DNA of 64,000 nt from ZC4RG30 sp040508085 (GTDB lineage Bacteria; Pseudomonadota; Gammaproteobacteria; Steroidobacterales; Steroidobacteraceae), in the NCBI GenBank assembly GCA_040508085.1, contig JBEVNO010000149.1, positions 57,592-121,591 on the forward strand, written 5' to 3'. Below are positions 41,047 through 49,047 of this stretch, piece by piece (the first letter of the stretch is position 1; each line of letters opens with the position of its first letter). Made by a program: the position numbers and the translations under genes. Under the pieces are notes generated by a model that searched no databases, had not been told where the DNA came from, and saw nothing but the letters and a program-made list of their open reading frames with translations.

Positions 41047-42555
41047 GTGGCAGTGGCGCAGAATATCGTGTCTAACCGGTTCCTGACCTTCACCGTGGGC
41101 GCGCAGTTGTATGCGCTGCGGGCCGAACAGGTGGTCGAGGTCATTCGCGTACCCGCGCTCGCGCGCGTGCCGCAGGGGCCGCCCGCATTGCTCGGCATCG
41201 CCAATCTGCGCGGCGCCGTGCTGCCCGTCGCCGGCCTGCGCGAGCTGCTCGGGCTCGAGCCGCAGCGCGGCAGCGATGCCCGCGCCATCGTGCTGGATAT
41301 CGGGGCGCCGGTGGCGCTGGTCGTTGATGCAGTGGCAAGCCTTGCGTCAGCCACCGAGGAAGAGGTGCAGAGCCGGCACAAGGAGGTCAGTGCCGAAGGG
41401 GCCGAGGTGCTGCTCGGCGCATTTGCGGCCGGCGGCCACCAGGTGGCGAAGATCCTCGACATCAATTCGCTGCTGGCAGCCGCATTCACCCAGCGCGCGC
41501 GGCCGCCAGCCACTGGGCCGCGAAGCACGGCGGCACGGCGGGCACAGGCTGCGCAGCCAGGCGGCGGCGCGCAGATGCTGGTGACCTTCGAGGTGGCCGG
41601 TCAGGAATTTGCGCTGCCTCTGGAGGCCGTCGCCGAGATTCTGCAGGCGCCCGCGCAGGTAACCCGGCTGGCACGCGCCGACGCAGTGGTGCTCGGCATG
41701 ACTTCGCTGCGCGGCACGCTGCTGCCATTGCTGTCGTTGCGCCGGCTGCTGGGTTTCGGCGCCAGCGACGGCAACGCCGTGCGCGAGAAGGTGGTGGTGG
41801 TGCACATCGGCGGCGCCCAGGTGGGGCTGGTGGCGGACCGCGCCAGGTCGATCGTTGCTGCCAGCGCCGAACTGGTCGATCCGGTGCCGCCCGTGCTGGC
41901 GGCCCGCACCGGGGGTGAGTCGCGGGTGCGCTCGGTGTATCGCGGCGACGGTGGCCAACGCCTGGTCTCCATCCTGGCGCCAGAACAATTGTTCAAGGAC
42001 GAGGTCATGCAACGACTGACTGGCGGCACCGCACAGACCCAGGTCCAGGACACCGAAATGAGCGCTACGCCGGCAGCAGAACAGATCTTCCTGGTGTTCC
42101 GGCTGGGTGACGACGAATTCGGCCTGCCGATCGACACCGTGGTGGAGGTGGCGCAGGTGCCGGCGCAGATCACCCGCGTGCCGCGCACGCCGAAGTTCCT
42201 CGAGGGCGTGGTGAACCTGCGCGGCGAGTTGCTGCCGGTGATCGATCAGCGCCGGCGATTCGAAATGCCGGCGCTGCCGGACGGCGCGGCGCGCCGCATG
42301 GTGGTCATCCGCACCGCGCACCATCGCGCGGGTGTCATCGTGGACAGTGTCACGGATGTGCTGCGCTCAAGCGCCAGCGAGATCGAGCCCCCACCCGAAC
42401 TGACGGACGCCACTTCGCGGCTGATACGCGGCGTCATCAACCTGGCGCGGTCGGGCCGCATGGTGCTCGTGCTTGATCCGGCGGAACTGCTGACGCGTGC
42501 CGAGCAGGGCCTGCTCGACACCTTCCAGGTCCGCCAGCGCAAGGATGGGGCGTGA
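41047..42555 (+). CDS. cheW: Triple-domain CheW scaffold protein
   Basis: A 502-residue protein made of three CheW domains at about 8-150, 178-320 and 345-495. Each has the FxVGxxxYALxxxxVxEV-like start (FLTFTVGAQLYALRAEQVVEV; MLVTFEVAGQEFALPLEAVAEI; FLVFRLGDDEFGLPIDTVVEV) and a LRG core (ANLRGAVLPV, TSLRGTLLPL, VNLRGELLPV). Linkers are low-complexity. It would bridge receptors and CheA in a multivalent way. The GTG start has GAGAGG 5 nt upstream. It overlaps cheB by 4 bp. Confidence 0.9.
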   Translation: MAVAQNIVSNRFLTFTVGAQLYALRAEQVVEVIRVPALARVPQGPPALLGIANLRGAVLPVAGLRELLGLEPQRGSDARAIVLDIGAPVALVVDAVASLASATEEEVQSRHKEVSAEGAEVLLGAFAAGGHQVAKILDINSLLAAAFTQRARPPATGPRSTAARRAQAAQPGGGAQMLVTFEVAGQEFALPLEAVAEILQAPAQVTRLARADAVVLGMTSLRGTLLPLLSLRRLLGFGASDGNAVREKVVVVHIGGAQVGLVADRARSIVAASAELVDPVPPVLAARTGGESRVRSVYRGDGGQRLVSILAPEQLFKDEVMQRLTGGTAQTQVQDTEMSATPAAEQIFLVFRLGDDEFGLPIDTVVEVAQVPAQITRVPRTPKFLEGVVNLRGELLPVIDQRRRFEMPALPDGAARRMVVIRTAHHRAGVIVDSVTDVLRSSASEIEPPPELTDATSRLIRGVINLARSGRMVLVLDPAELLTRAEQGLLDTFQVRQRKDGA

Positions 42556-43649
42556 TTCGGATACTGGTCGTCGACGACTCCGCTCTGGTCCGCAAGCTGT
42601 TTGGTCAGGTGCTCTCGCAGGAAGCCGATTTCGAAGTCGCGTTCGCGCGCAATGGGCAGGAAGCACTCGACCAGCTCGGCACCTTCAAGCCCCATGTCAT
42701 CACCCTCGATGTCGAGATGCCGCAGATGGATGGCCTGGCGTGCCTGGACCGCATCATGGTGCTGCGGCCCTGCCCGGTAGTAATGGTTTCGAGCGTCACG
42801 GAGGCTGGCGCCGACACCACGCTCGCGGCGTTGCGGCTGGGCGCGGTGGACTTCGTGGCCAAGCCTGCAGGAGCCGTATCGCTGCGCATGCACGAATTCG
42901 CGCCGGTGCTGAAACAGAGCATCCGCGCCGCTTCCACTGCGCGCCTGCCCGCCAGCCGGCGGCTGCGTGAGCGCGTGCAGCTGAACAGTGCCGGGGCCGT
43001 CGCGCGTCCGGCCAGGACCTTCACCGACGCCGGGGAGGAGGACGTCACGGCGGCCGAGGGGGAAGGAGTGGTCCTGGTCGGAACTTCCACCGGGGGACCG
43101 CCGGCACTGGAAGCGCTGCTGGTGCCATTGGCGGCAACTTTCCCCTGGCCCATCCTCGTCGCGCAGCACATGCCGGCCGGCTTCACTGGCCCACTGGCGC
43201 GGCGCCTGGACGGCATCTGCGCGCTGCGGGTGGTGGAGGCCGCAGGTTCCCAGCCCCTGCAACGCGGCTGCATCTATATCGGCCGCGGTGATGCGGATAT
43301 TGTCATCACGCGGCGCGCGGCCGGCCTGGTGGTCATGGCCGCGCCCGGCAGGCCGGATTACCTGTGGCATCCCAGCGCGGACCGCCTGGTGCGGTCGGCA
43401 ATGGAACACCTGCCCGCGAAACAACTGGTCGGAGTGCTGATGACAGGCATGGGTAACGACGGCGCCGCAGCCATGACGGAGCTGCACCACAGGGGCGGCA
43501 AGACGATCGCGGAGGCGGAGGAGACTGCCATTGTGTGGGGCATGCCCGGCGAGCTGGTCCGCGCCGGCGGCGCCAGCTGGGTGTTGCCACTTCCGCGCAT
43601 AGCACAGCAGCTGCAGCGTATCGTGCCCGTCCATGCCACTCGTCCGTAA
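42552..43649 (+). CDS. cheB: Chemotaxis response regulator / protein-glutamate methylesterase CheB
   Basis: A 365-residue two-domain enzyme. The receiver has D9-D10, phospho-acceptor D53 in TLDVEMPQMDG and a C-terminal lysine in FVAKPAG. A linker leads to the methylesterase domain with nucleophile S179 in VGTSTGGPP, H206 in AQHMPAGFT and the acid in MTGMGNDGA. It removes methyl groups from receptor glutamates. The GTG start lies in a GTGA overlap with the triple-CheW gene. Confidence 0.94.
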   Translation: MIRILVVDDSALVRKLFGQVLSQEADFEVAFARNGQEALDQLGTFKPHVITLDVEMPQMDGLACLDRIMVLRPCPVVMVSSVTEAGADTTLAALRLGAVDFVAKPAGAVSLRMHEFAPVLKQSIRAASTARLPASRRLRERVQLNSAGAVARPARTFTDAGEEDVTAAEGEGVVLVGTSTGGPPALEALLVPLAATFPWPILVAQHMPAGFTGPLARRLDGICALRVVEAAGSQPLQRGCIYIGRGDADIVITRRAAGLVVMAAPGRPDYLWHPSADRLVRSAMEHLPAKQLVGVLMTGMGNDGAAAMTELHHRGGKTIAEAEETAIVWGMPGELVRAGGASWVLPLPRIAQQLQRIVPVHATRP

Positions 43650-44259
43650 GCCAGACCAGCGCCCGGCTGCCGCGGCGCCAGACCACGCCGGCGTTGCCGA
43701 GGCGCTGCACAGCAGCGATCCGGAGCGGCGCTGGCAGGCCGCACGGACCGCAGCCGGCATGCCAGGCAGCGCGGCCATGCTGGCCGCCGCGATCGGGAAG
43801 GAGACAGACCCCCGGATCCGCGCGACGCTGTTCACCGGCCTGGCGCGCATGGAGCTGGCAGAGGCAGCCCCCCACCTGCTGCAGCTGCTGCGCTCGGACG
43901 ATGCCGGGCTGCGCACCGGCGCGCTGGACGCCCTGCGCAGCGTCGGCCCGGCGCTGGCCGGCTACCTGCCCGGCTTCCTGCATGACGCGGACGCGGACGT
44001 GCGCATCCTCAGTTGCGAACTGGTGCGTACGGTGCCGGGCGAGCAGGCCTCCCAGCTGCTGTGCGAATTGCTGGCTGCCGAGCCGGAGGTCAACGTCTGC
44101 GCCGCGGCGGTGGATGTGCTCGGTGAAGTGGGCAGCGCGTCGGCAGTGCCGACGCTTGCAGAGTGCGCGCGCCGCTTCGCCGCTGCGCCGTTCCTGGTTT
44201 TCTCCATCCATACTGTCATCGACCGCATCCACTCGCAGCCAGCGCGCCCTCGTGGCTGA
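43633..44259 (+). CDS. HEAT-repeat protein of the chemotaxis operon
   Basis: A 208-residue, almost all-helical protein made of about five HEAT-like repeats, for example DPERRWQAARTAAG, DPRIRATLFTGLARME, DAGLRTGALDALRSVG, DADVRILSCELVRTV and EVNVCAAAVDVLGEVG. HEAT repeats are protein-binding scaffolds. It overlaps cheB by 17 bp and cheR by 8 bp, so it is co-translated with the two adaptation enzymes. It may regulate or position CheB and CheR; this is inferred from gene order. Confidence 0.82.
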   Translation: MPLVRKPDQRPAAAAPDHAGVAEALHSSDPERRWQAARTAAGMPGSAAMLAAAIGKETDPRIRATLFTGLARMELAEAAPHLLQLLRSDDAGLRTGALDALRSVGPALAGYLPGFLHDADADVRILSCELVRTVPGEQASQLLCELLAAEPEVNVCAAAVDVLGEVGSASAVPTLAECARRFAAAPFLVFSIHTVIDRIHSQPARPRG

Positions 44260-45100
44260 GATCCGCACGCTCGACGAGGAAGAGTTCCGGCGCCTGTGCG
44301 AATTCCTGTACCGGCGCACGGGCATGGTGTTCACCGAAGCCAAGCGCTATTACGTGGAGCGACGCGTGGTGGAACGCATGAAGGCGACGGCGGCCGCCAC
44401 CTTCGCCAGCTACTTCGCCCGCCTGCGCACGAACCTCGACGGCGAGATCGAGCAGTTCGTCAATGCTTTCACAGTCAACGAGACCTACTTCTACCGCGAA
44501 GAACACCAGCTGGCCTGCCTGACGAAGGATCTGCTGGCGGAGCGCATCAGCATGAAGCCCCGCGGCGGGTCGATACGCATCTGGTCGGCGCCCTGCTCCA
44601 CTGGTGAAGAACCTTATTCGGTGGCCATGTGGCTGCTGGAGAACTGGCCGCTGGTGGATGAGTACGAGATCGAGATCGTCGGTTCGGACATCGATACGGC
44701 GGTGGTGGCGGCGGCGCGGCAGGGTGTGTTCGGCAAGCGCGCGCTGATGCGCCTGAGCCCGGCGCTGGTCGGCAGGTATTTCGCGAGCCTCGGCGAGGAC
44801 CGCTGGCAGATCCTCGACGACCTGCGCGACTCTGTGCGATTTTCTCCCGTCAACATCGTGGACATGCAGGAGACGCGGGCCTTCGGCCAGTTCGACGTGA
44901 TCTTCTGCCGCAACGTGCTGATCTACTTCGATGACGCCTCGCGCCGCATGGCAGCGGAGAATCTGTATGAAAACCTGCTGCCCGGCGGTTTCATCTGCCT
45001 GGGCCACACTGAATCGATGAGCCGGATCTCGCCGCTGTTCGAAGTCCGGCGCTTCGACGATGCCATTGTGTACCAACGTCCGGCGCGCGGAAGCAAGTGA
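44252..45100 (+). CDS. cheR: Chemotaxis receptor methyltransferase CheR
   Basis: A 282-residue SAM-dependent methyltransferase from the GTG at 44252. The N-terminal helical domain (EEEFRRLCEFLYRRTGMVFTEAK) includes NAFTVNETYFYRE, and the C-terminal Rossmann domain has WSAPCSTGEEPYSVAMWL as SAM site, IVGSDIDTAVVAAARQGVF and DVIFCRNVLIYFDD. It methylates receptor glutamates, opposing CheB. There is no C-terminal pentapeptide-binding or TPR addition. The start overlaps the HEAT gene. Confidence 0.93.
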   Translation: MAEIRTLDEEEFRRLCEFLYRRTGMVFTEAKRYYVERRVVERMKATAAATFASYFARLRTNLDGEIEQFVNAFTVNETYFYREEHQLACLTKDLLAERISMKPRGGSIRIWSAPCSTGEEPYSVAMWLLENWPLVDEYEIEIVGSDIDTAVVAAARQGVFGKRALMRLSPALVGRYFASLGEDRWQILDDLRDSVRFSPVNIVDMQETRAFGQFDVIFCRNVLIYFDDASRRMAAENLYENLLPGGFICLGHTESMSRISPLFEVRRFDDAIVYQRPARGSK

Positions 45101-45483
45101 TGGACCCACAGAAGACCGTACTGATCATCGACGACGCCCATCTCGTGCGCATGTACTACCGCAGCGCGCTGGAGGCCGCGGGGTTCCGCGTCGAGGAAGC
45201 CTTGAACGGGATCGAGGCGCTGGAAAAGCTGCTGGCGCAGCCCGTGGACCTGCTGATCGTGGATATCAACATGCCGCAGATGGACGGCTTCACCTTCCTG
45301 CATGCCCTGCGCCAGCAGCCCTCGGTCGCGGCATCCATCCCGGCTGTGGTCACCAGCACCGAATCGGCCGAGGCGGATTTCACCGCGGCGCGCCAGGCCG
45401 GGGCCAATTATTATCTGGTCAAGCCGGCCGATCCCGCCGTGCTCACGCAGATCGCCGCCATGCTGTGCGGAGTCGCGCCATGA
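45100..45483 (+). CDS. cheY: CheY-like single-domain response regulator (first)
   Basis: A 127-residue receiver. DD (14-15) in LIIDDAHLVRMYY, the phospho-aspartate in LLIVDINMPQMDGF, the Thr/Ser in VVTSTES and the lysine in YLVKPADP are all there. ATG at 45100 overlaps the cheR stop (GTGATG); a GTG three bases earlier is also possible. It overlaps cheA by 4 bp. As the receiver directly before CheA, it is a likely phosphate sink or output regulator. Confidence 0.92.
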   Translation: MDPQKTVLIIDDAHLVRMYYRSALEAAGFRVEEALNGIEALEKLLAQPVDLLIVDINMPQMDGFTFLHALRQQPSVAASIPAVVTSTESAEADFTAARQAGANYYLVKPADPAVLTQIAAMLCGVAP

Positions 45484-47678
45484 ATGAACTGCTCGAACAG
45501 TTCCTGATCGAATCGAAGGAGCTGGTCGAACAGGCCACCGAAGGGTTGCTGGTGCTGGAGGGCGCGCCCGACGATGTGCAGCGCCTGGATGCGGTCTTCC
45601 GCGCTTTCCACACGCTCAAGGGCAGCGCCGGGATCGTTGATTTCGCCGCGATGGAACGCGCCGTGCACGGCGCGGAGGACCTGCTTGCCGAGGCGCGCGC
45701 GGGCCGGCGGCGGCTCACCCCCGCAGTGGTCGGCGTGTGCCTCAATTGCCTGGATCTGCTGGTGCAATGGCTCGATGCCATGGCGGCAACTGGCGAGGTT
45801 CCCGCCGGCGCCGAGGCGCAGGCACAGCAGCTGCTTGCACGGGCGCATGCCAGCATCGGCGCAGGGCCGGACCCGGCGCCGCCGGCCGGCGCCGTATCCA
45901 GCTGGCTGGACGCATTGCTGGTGAGGCACGCGGCCAGCCGCGCGCAGGCGCGTACCGCCATCCACTTCGTGCCGGAAGCGGACAGCTTCTTCCGCGGCGA
46001 AGACCCGGTCGCCCGCATGCTGTCGCTGCCGCATCTGCTGGCCTTCGACGCCGCGCCACTGGCACCGTGGCCGCCGCCGGACCAGTTTGATCCGTACCAA
46101 TCGAACCTGGTGCTGACAGCCCTCAGCGCCGCGACTGCCGCGGAGGTCGCGGCCCACTTCGCCGGACACTCAGGCAGCTGCGCCATTGAGAGCATCGGCA
46201 CGCCGGGACCAGCGCCAGAGGAGGCGCCCCTGCCCTCCCTGGCGTTAGATCTGCTGCGGGCGCAGCGGGCGATGCTCGGCGAATCGGTACCGGCAGAATT
46301 TGCGGGCCGCGTCGCCGCAGCGGGCCGCGCGGCGCAGTGCGTACTGCGCTCCGCCGGCATGGCCGCGCAGGCGGAGCTGATCTCCCAGGCCACGGCGCGC
46401 AGCCTGCGCGAGCGCGATCACGAAGTGCTGGTGCAGGCCATCACGCTGGCACTGGCCGGCACGGCGCCGCCCACGCCGCCAGCCGCTACGGCGCTGCCGG
46501 CGGCCGAACCGGCCCGCCGCACCCTGCGTGTGGACGCCGAGCGCATCGATGCGCTCGTGCGCCTGACCGGGGAGCTCACCACGGCGATGAACGCCGCCGG
46601 CCATGTCCTGAAGGTCGCACAGGAGACAGGCAGCACCCTCGCCGCGCCACTGAAACTCAACCAGGCCGCGCTTGCGCACCTGGTGCAGGAGCTGCAGCGC
46701 GCAGTGCTTGGCATGCGGGTGCTGCCACTGCGATCGGTGCTGCAGCGCTTTCCGCGGGTGCTGCGCGACCTGTCGGCGAGTCTCGGCAAACCGGTGATGC
46801 TGCACATCGAGGGGGAAGAGACCGAAGCCGACAAGGCCATCGTGGAGATGCTGTTCGAGCCCCTGCTGCACGTGCTGCGCAATGCGCTCGACCACGGCAT
46901 CGAAAGCCCGGCGCTGCGCCAGGCCCGTGGCAAGCCCGCCACGGCACACATCCTGATCCGCGCCGCGCGACGCAATGACCAGGTCTGGATCGAGATCAGC
47001 GATGACGGGGGCGGCATAGATGTCGAGCGGGTGCGCGCGGTGGCGGCACAGCGCGGCGTTGCCAGCGAGGCCGCGCTGCTGGTGATGCCTGACGCCGACC
47101 TCATCGATCTCATCTTCGCACCGGGCTTTTCCACCGCAGGGGAGATCACCGGGCTGTCGGGCCGCGGCGTCGGCATGGACGCGGTGCGCTCTGCCGTGTC
47201 CAGCATCGGCGGTCGGGTAAACGTGGAGAGCGTGGCCGGCCAGGGCACGACAGTCCGGTTCCTGCTGCCTTTCAGCATCATGATGACAGCGGTGATGGTG
47301 GTCGAGGCCGGCGGGCAGATGTTCGGCATCCCGCTGGATGCCGTAGTGGAAACCGTGCGGGTCGCGCCGCAAAGCATCGCGCGCATCGGCCAGGCCAGCG
47401 CCATCGTGCTGCGGGAACAGACCATACCGGTGCTGCAGCTGGGGGCACTGCTGGGCATCGGTTCCGGCACCGCACCGGGCGAGGATGCCACCCTGGTGAT
47501 CGCCACATTTGCCGGCCAGCTCAGTGCCATCCAGGTGGACCGTATTGGTGAACGCATGCAGGTGATTCTGAAACCGCTCGATGGACTGCTGGCTGGCATG
47601 CCCGGACTCAGCGGCACCACGCTGGCCGGGGATGGGCGGGTGCTGCTGGTGCTGGATATCGGCGGGCTGGTCCTGTGA
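45480..47678 (+). CDS. cheA: Chemotaxis histidine kinase CheA
   Basis: A 732-residue kinase. The HPt domain has H44 in FRAFHTLKGSAGIV. Residues about 145-240 form an alpha/beta domain (ARTAIHFVPEADSFFRGEDP) seen in alternative CheA proteins in place of the E. coli P2 domain. Dimerisation starts at RIDALVRLTGELTT, the ATP site has LLHVLRNALDHGIE, EISDDGGGID and GLSGRGVGMDAVRSAV, and the C-terminus is a CheW-like domain. It autophosphorylates in response to receptor arrays and passes phosphate to CheY/CheB. Confidence 0.93.
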   Translation: MNELLEQFLIESKELVEQATEGLLVLEGAPDDVQRLDAVFRAFHTLKGSAGIVDFAAMERAVHGAEDLLAEARAGRRRLTPAVVGVCLNCLDLLVQWLDAMAATGEVPAGAEAQAQQLLARAHASIGAGPDPAPPAGAVSSWLDALLVRHAASRAQARTAIHFVPEADSFFRGEDPVARMLSLPHLLAFDAAPLAPWPPPDQFDPYQSNLVLTALSAATAAEVAAHFAGHSGSCAIESIGTPGPAPEEAPLPSLALDLLRAQRAMLGESVPAEFAGRVAAAGRAAQCVLRSAGMAAQAELISQATARSLRERDHEVLVQAITLALAGTAPPTPPAATALPAAEPARRTLRVDAERIDALVRLTGELTTAMNAAGHVLKVAQETGSTLAAPLKLNQAALAHLVQELQRAVLGMRVLPLRSVLQRFPRVLRDLSASLGKPVMLHIEGEETEADKAIVEMLFEPLLHVLRNALDHGIESPALRQARGKPATAHILIRAARRNDQVWIEISDDGGGIDVERVRAVAAQRGVASEAALLVMPDADLIDLIFAPGFSTAGEITGLSGRGVGMDAVRSAVSSIGGRVNVESVAGQGTTVRFLLPFSIMMTAVMVVEAGGQMFGIPLDAVVETVRVAPQSIARIGQASAIVLREQTIPVLQLGALLGIGSGTAPGEDATLVIATFAGQLSAIQVDRIGERMQVILKPLDGLLAGMPGLSGTTLAGDGRVLLVLDIGGLVL

Positions 47679-47920
47679 CGGTCAGGCTGTCGGCAGAGGG
47701 AACCCTGCTGCTGGCGGGGGAATGCCCCAGCGAAGACGCGGAGCCATTGCTGCTCCACCTGCTGGACGCACCGCAGACCCCGGTCGACTGGCGCCAGTGC
47801 ACGGCCGCCCACACCGCCGTGCTGCAGGTGCTGCTGCTCACCCGCCCGAAGCTGCTGGGGCCGCCGGCCAGCCCGCAACTGGCCCAATGGTTGCAGCCGC
47901 TGCTCTCAGCACGCCCCTGA
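47675..47920 (+). CDS. Small STAS-like protein of the chemotaxis operon
   Basis: An 81-residue protein beginning with GTG in a GTGA overlap with cheA. The layout, a beta hairpin (VRLSAEGTLLLAGECP), a helix (DAEPLLLHLLD), TPVDWRQCTAAHTAVLQVLLL and a last helix, fits a minimal STAS (anti-sigma antagonist) fold; the PVDWRQC segment sits where STAS proteins carry the phosphorylatable Ser. No Ser is at that spot, only Cys and Thr. Its translational coupling to cheA argues for a role in the same complex. Function unknown. Confidence 0.62.
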   Translation: MTVRLSAEGTLLLAGECPSEDAEPLLLHLLDAPQTPVDWRQCTAAHTAVLQVLLLTRPKLLGPPASPQLAQWLQPLLSARP

Positions 47921-47998
47921 TCGGGTGTTTTGCCTCTGCTACCATTGCTGGCGCCGCACCGCGCCGCGCCCTTCCTGACCCTTGAGACCCGGATTCCC

Positions 47999-48388
47999 GT
48001 GACGCACAAAATATTGATAGTCGATGACAGCAAGCTGGCCCGCATGGCGGTGGTGAAGGCCCTGCTCTCGCTGCACCCGGAGTGGCAACGCCTGGAGGCC
48101 GCCAATGCGGACGAAGCACTGGAGCTGGTACGCCAGCAGGCGCCGGACATAGCCCTGCTCGATTTCAACATGCCGGGCAAGGACGGCCTGGCGCTGGCCG
48201 CCGAACTGCGGCGGCTGGAACCGGGCATCCGCGTGGCGGTGATTTCCGCCAACCACCAGCTGGAGGTGATCCAGCGCGCCCAGGCTACGGGTGCCACCTT
48301 CCTGCCGAAACCGCTGACACAGCAAGCGCTGGGAGAATTCCTGCAACGCATCGCGCCGCAGGCGTCCACGCCCGGACAGGATGCCTGA
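47999..48388 (+). CDS. CheY-like single-domain response regulator (second)
   Basis: A 129-residue receiver from the GTG at 47999. It has ILIVDDSKLARMAV, the phospho-aspartate in IALLDFNMPGKDGL, the Ser in VISANH and the lysine in FLPKPLTQ. The frame is open 23 codons further upstream, but that stretch is not receiver-like. One base overlaps the cheC start (TGATG), so the pair is probably a regulator with its phosphatase. Confidence 0.9.
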   Translation: MTHKILIVDDSKLARMAVVKALLSLHPEWQRLEAANADEALELVRQQAPDIALLDFNMPGKDGLALAAELRRLEPGIRVAVISANHQLEVIQRAQATGATFLPKPLTQQALGEFLQRIAPQASTPGQDA

Positions 48389-49047
48389 TGAGCGACTCCT
48401 GCCCGGTGATCATGACGGAGCTGGAACTGGACGCCCTCACCGAGCTGGTGAATCTGGGTGTCAGCAATGCCGCGACCAGCCTGCGCGAGATGGTGCGCGA
48501 GGAGGTGCTGCTGTCGGTGCCGAAAGTGGCCATCGTGACCCGTGCCGAGGCCATCAGCAATCTTGGCGACCGTCAGGCCAGACATTTCGTGGCCGTGCAC
48601 CAGGACTTCGAAGGCGACATCAGGGGCCGCGCGCTGCTGATCTTCCCGGAGGCCAAGAGCATGGAGCTGGTGCGCGCCGTGGTGGGCGGCGACCTGCCCG
48701 TGGAGGAACTGGTGGAGCTGGAGCAGGAGGCACTGGCCGAGACAGGCAATGTCATCCTCAACAGTTGCCTTGGCACCATCGCCAACAACCTGGAACGCAG
48801 CCTGCACATCACCCTGCCGGAGGTGGTGCACGGTGATGGCGCCCAGTTCTTCAGCCTGTCCCCCCGGCCGGAAGCAGGCGACAGCGTGTTGTTCATCTAC
48901 ATCAATTTCTCGATCCGCAGGGGTGACATCCGCGGCTACCTGGCGCTGGTGCTCGACCTGCCCTCCCTCGCAGTACTCAAGAGCCTGCTCGGCTCGTTCA
49001 TCGACCGGAACGGCGGCACCACCACAACCGCGTTGCATGCCATCTGA
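48388..49047 (+). CDS. cheC: CheC-family CheY-P phosphatase with two intact active sites
   Basis: A 219-residue CheC protein. The signature [DS]-x3-E-x2-N-x22-P occurs as DALTELVN plus P 23 residues later, and again as EALAETGN plus P, with the 22-residue spacing kept both times. So both phosphatase sites look active. CheC removes phosphate from CheY-P. In well-studied systems CheD activates it, but no cheD is in this window. It directly follows the second receiver gene. Confidence 0.87.
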   Translation: MSDSCPVIMTELELDALTELVNLGVSNAATSLREMVREEVLLSVPKVAIVTRAEAISNLGDRQARHFVAVHQDFEGDIRGRALLIFPEAKSMELVRAVVGGDLPVEELVELEQEALAETGNVILNSCLGTIANNLERSLHITLPEVVHGDGAQFFSLSPRPEAGDSVLFIYINFSIRRGDIRGYLALVLDLPSLAVLKSLLGSFIDRNGGTTTTALHAI

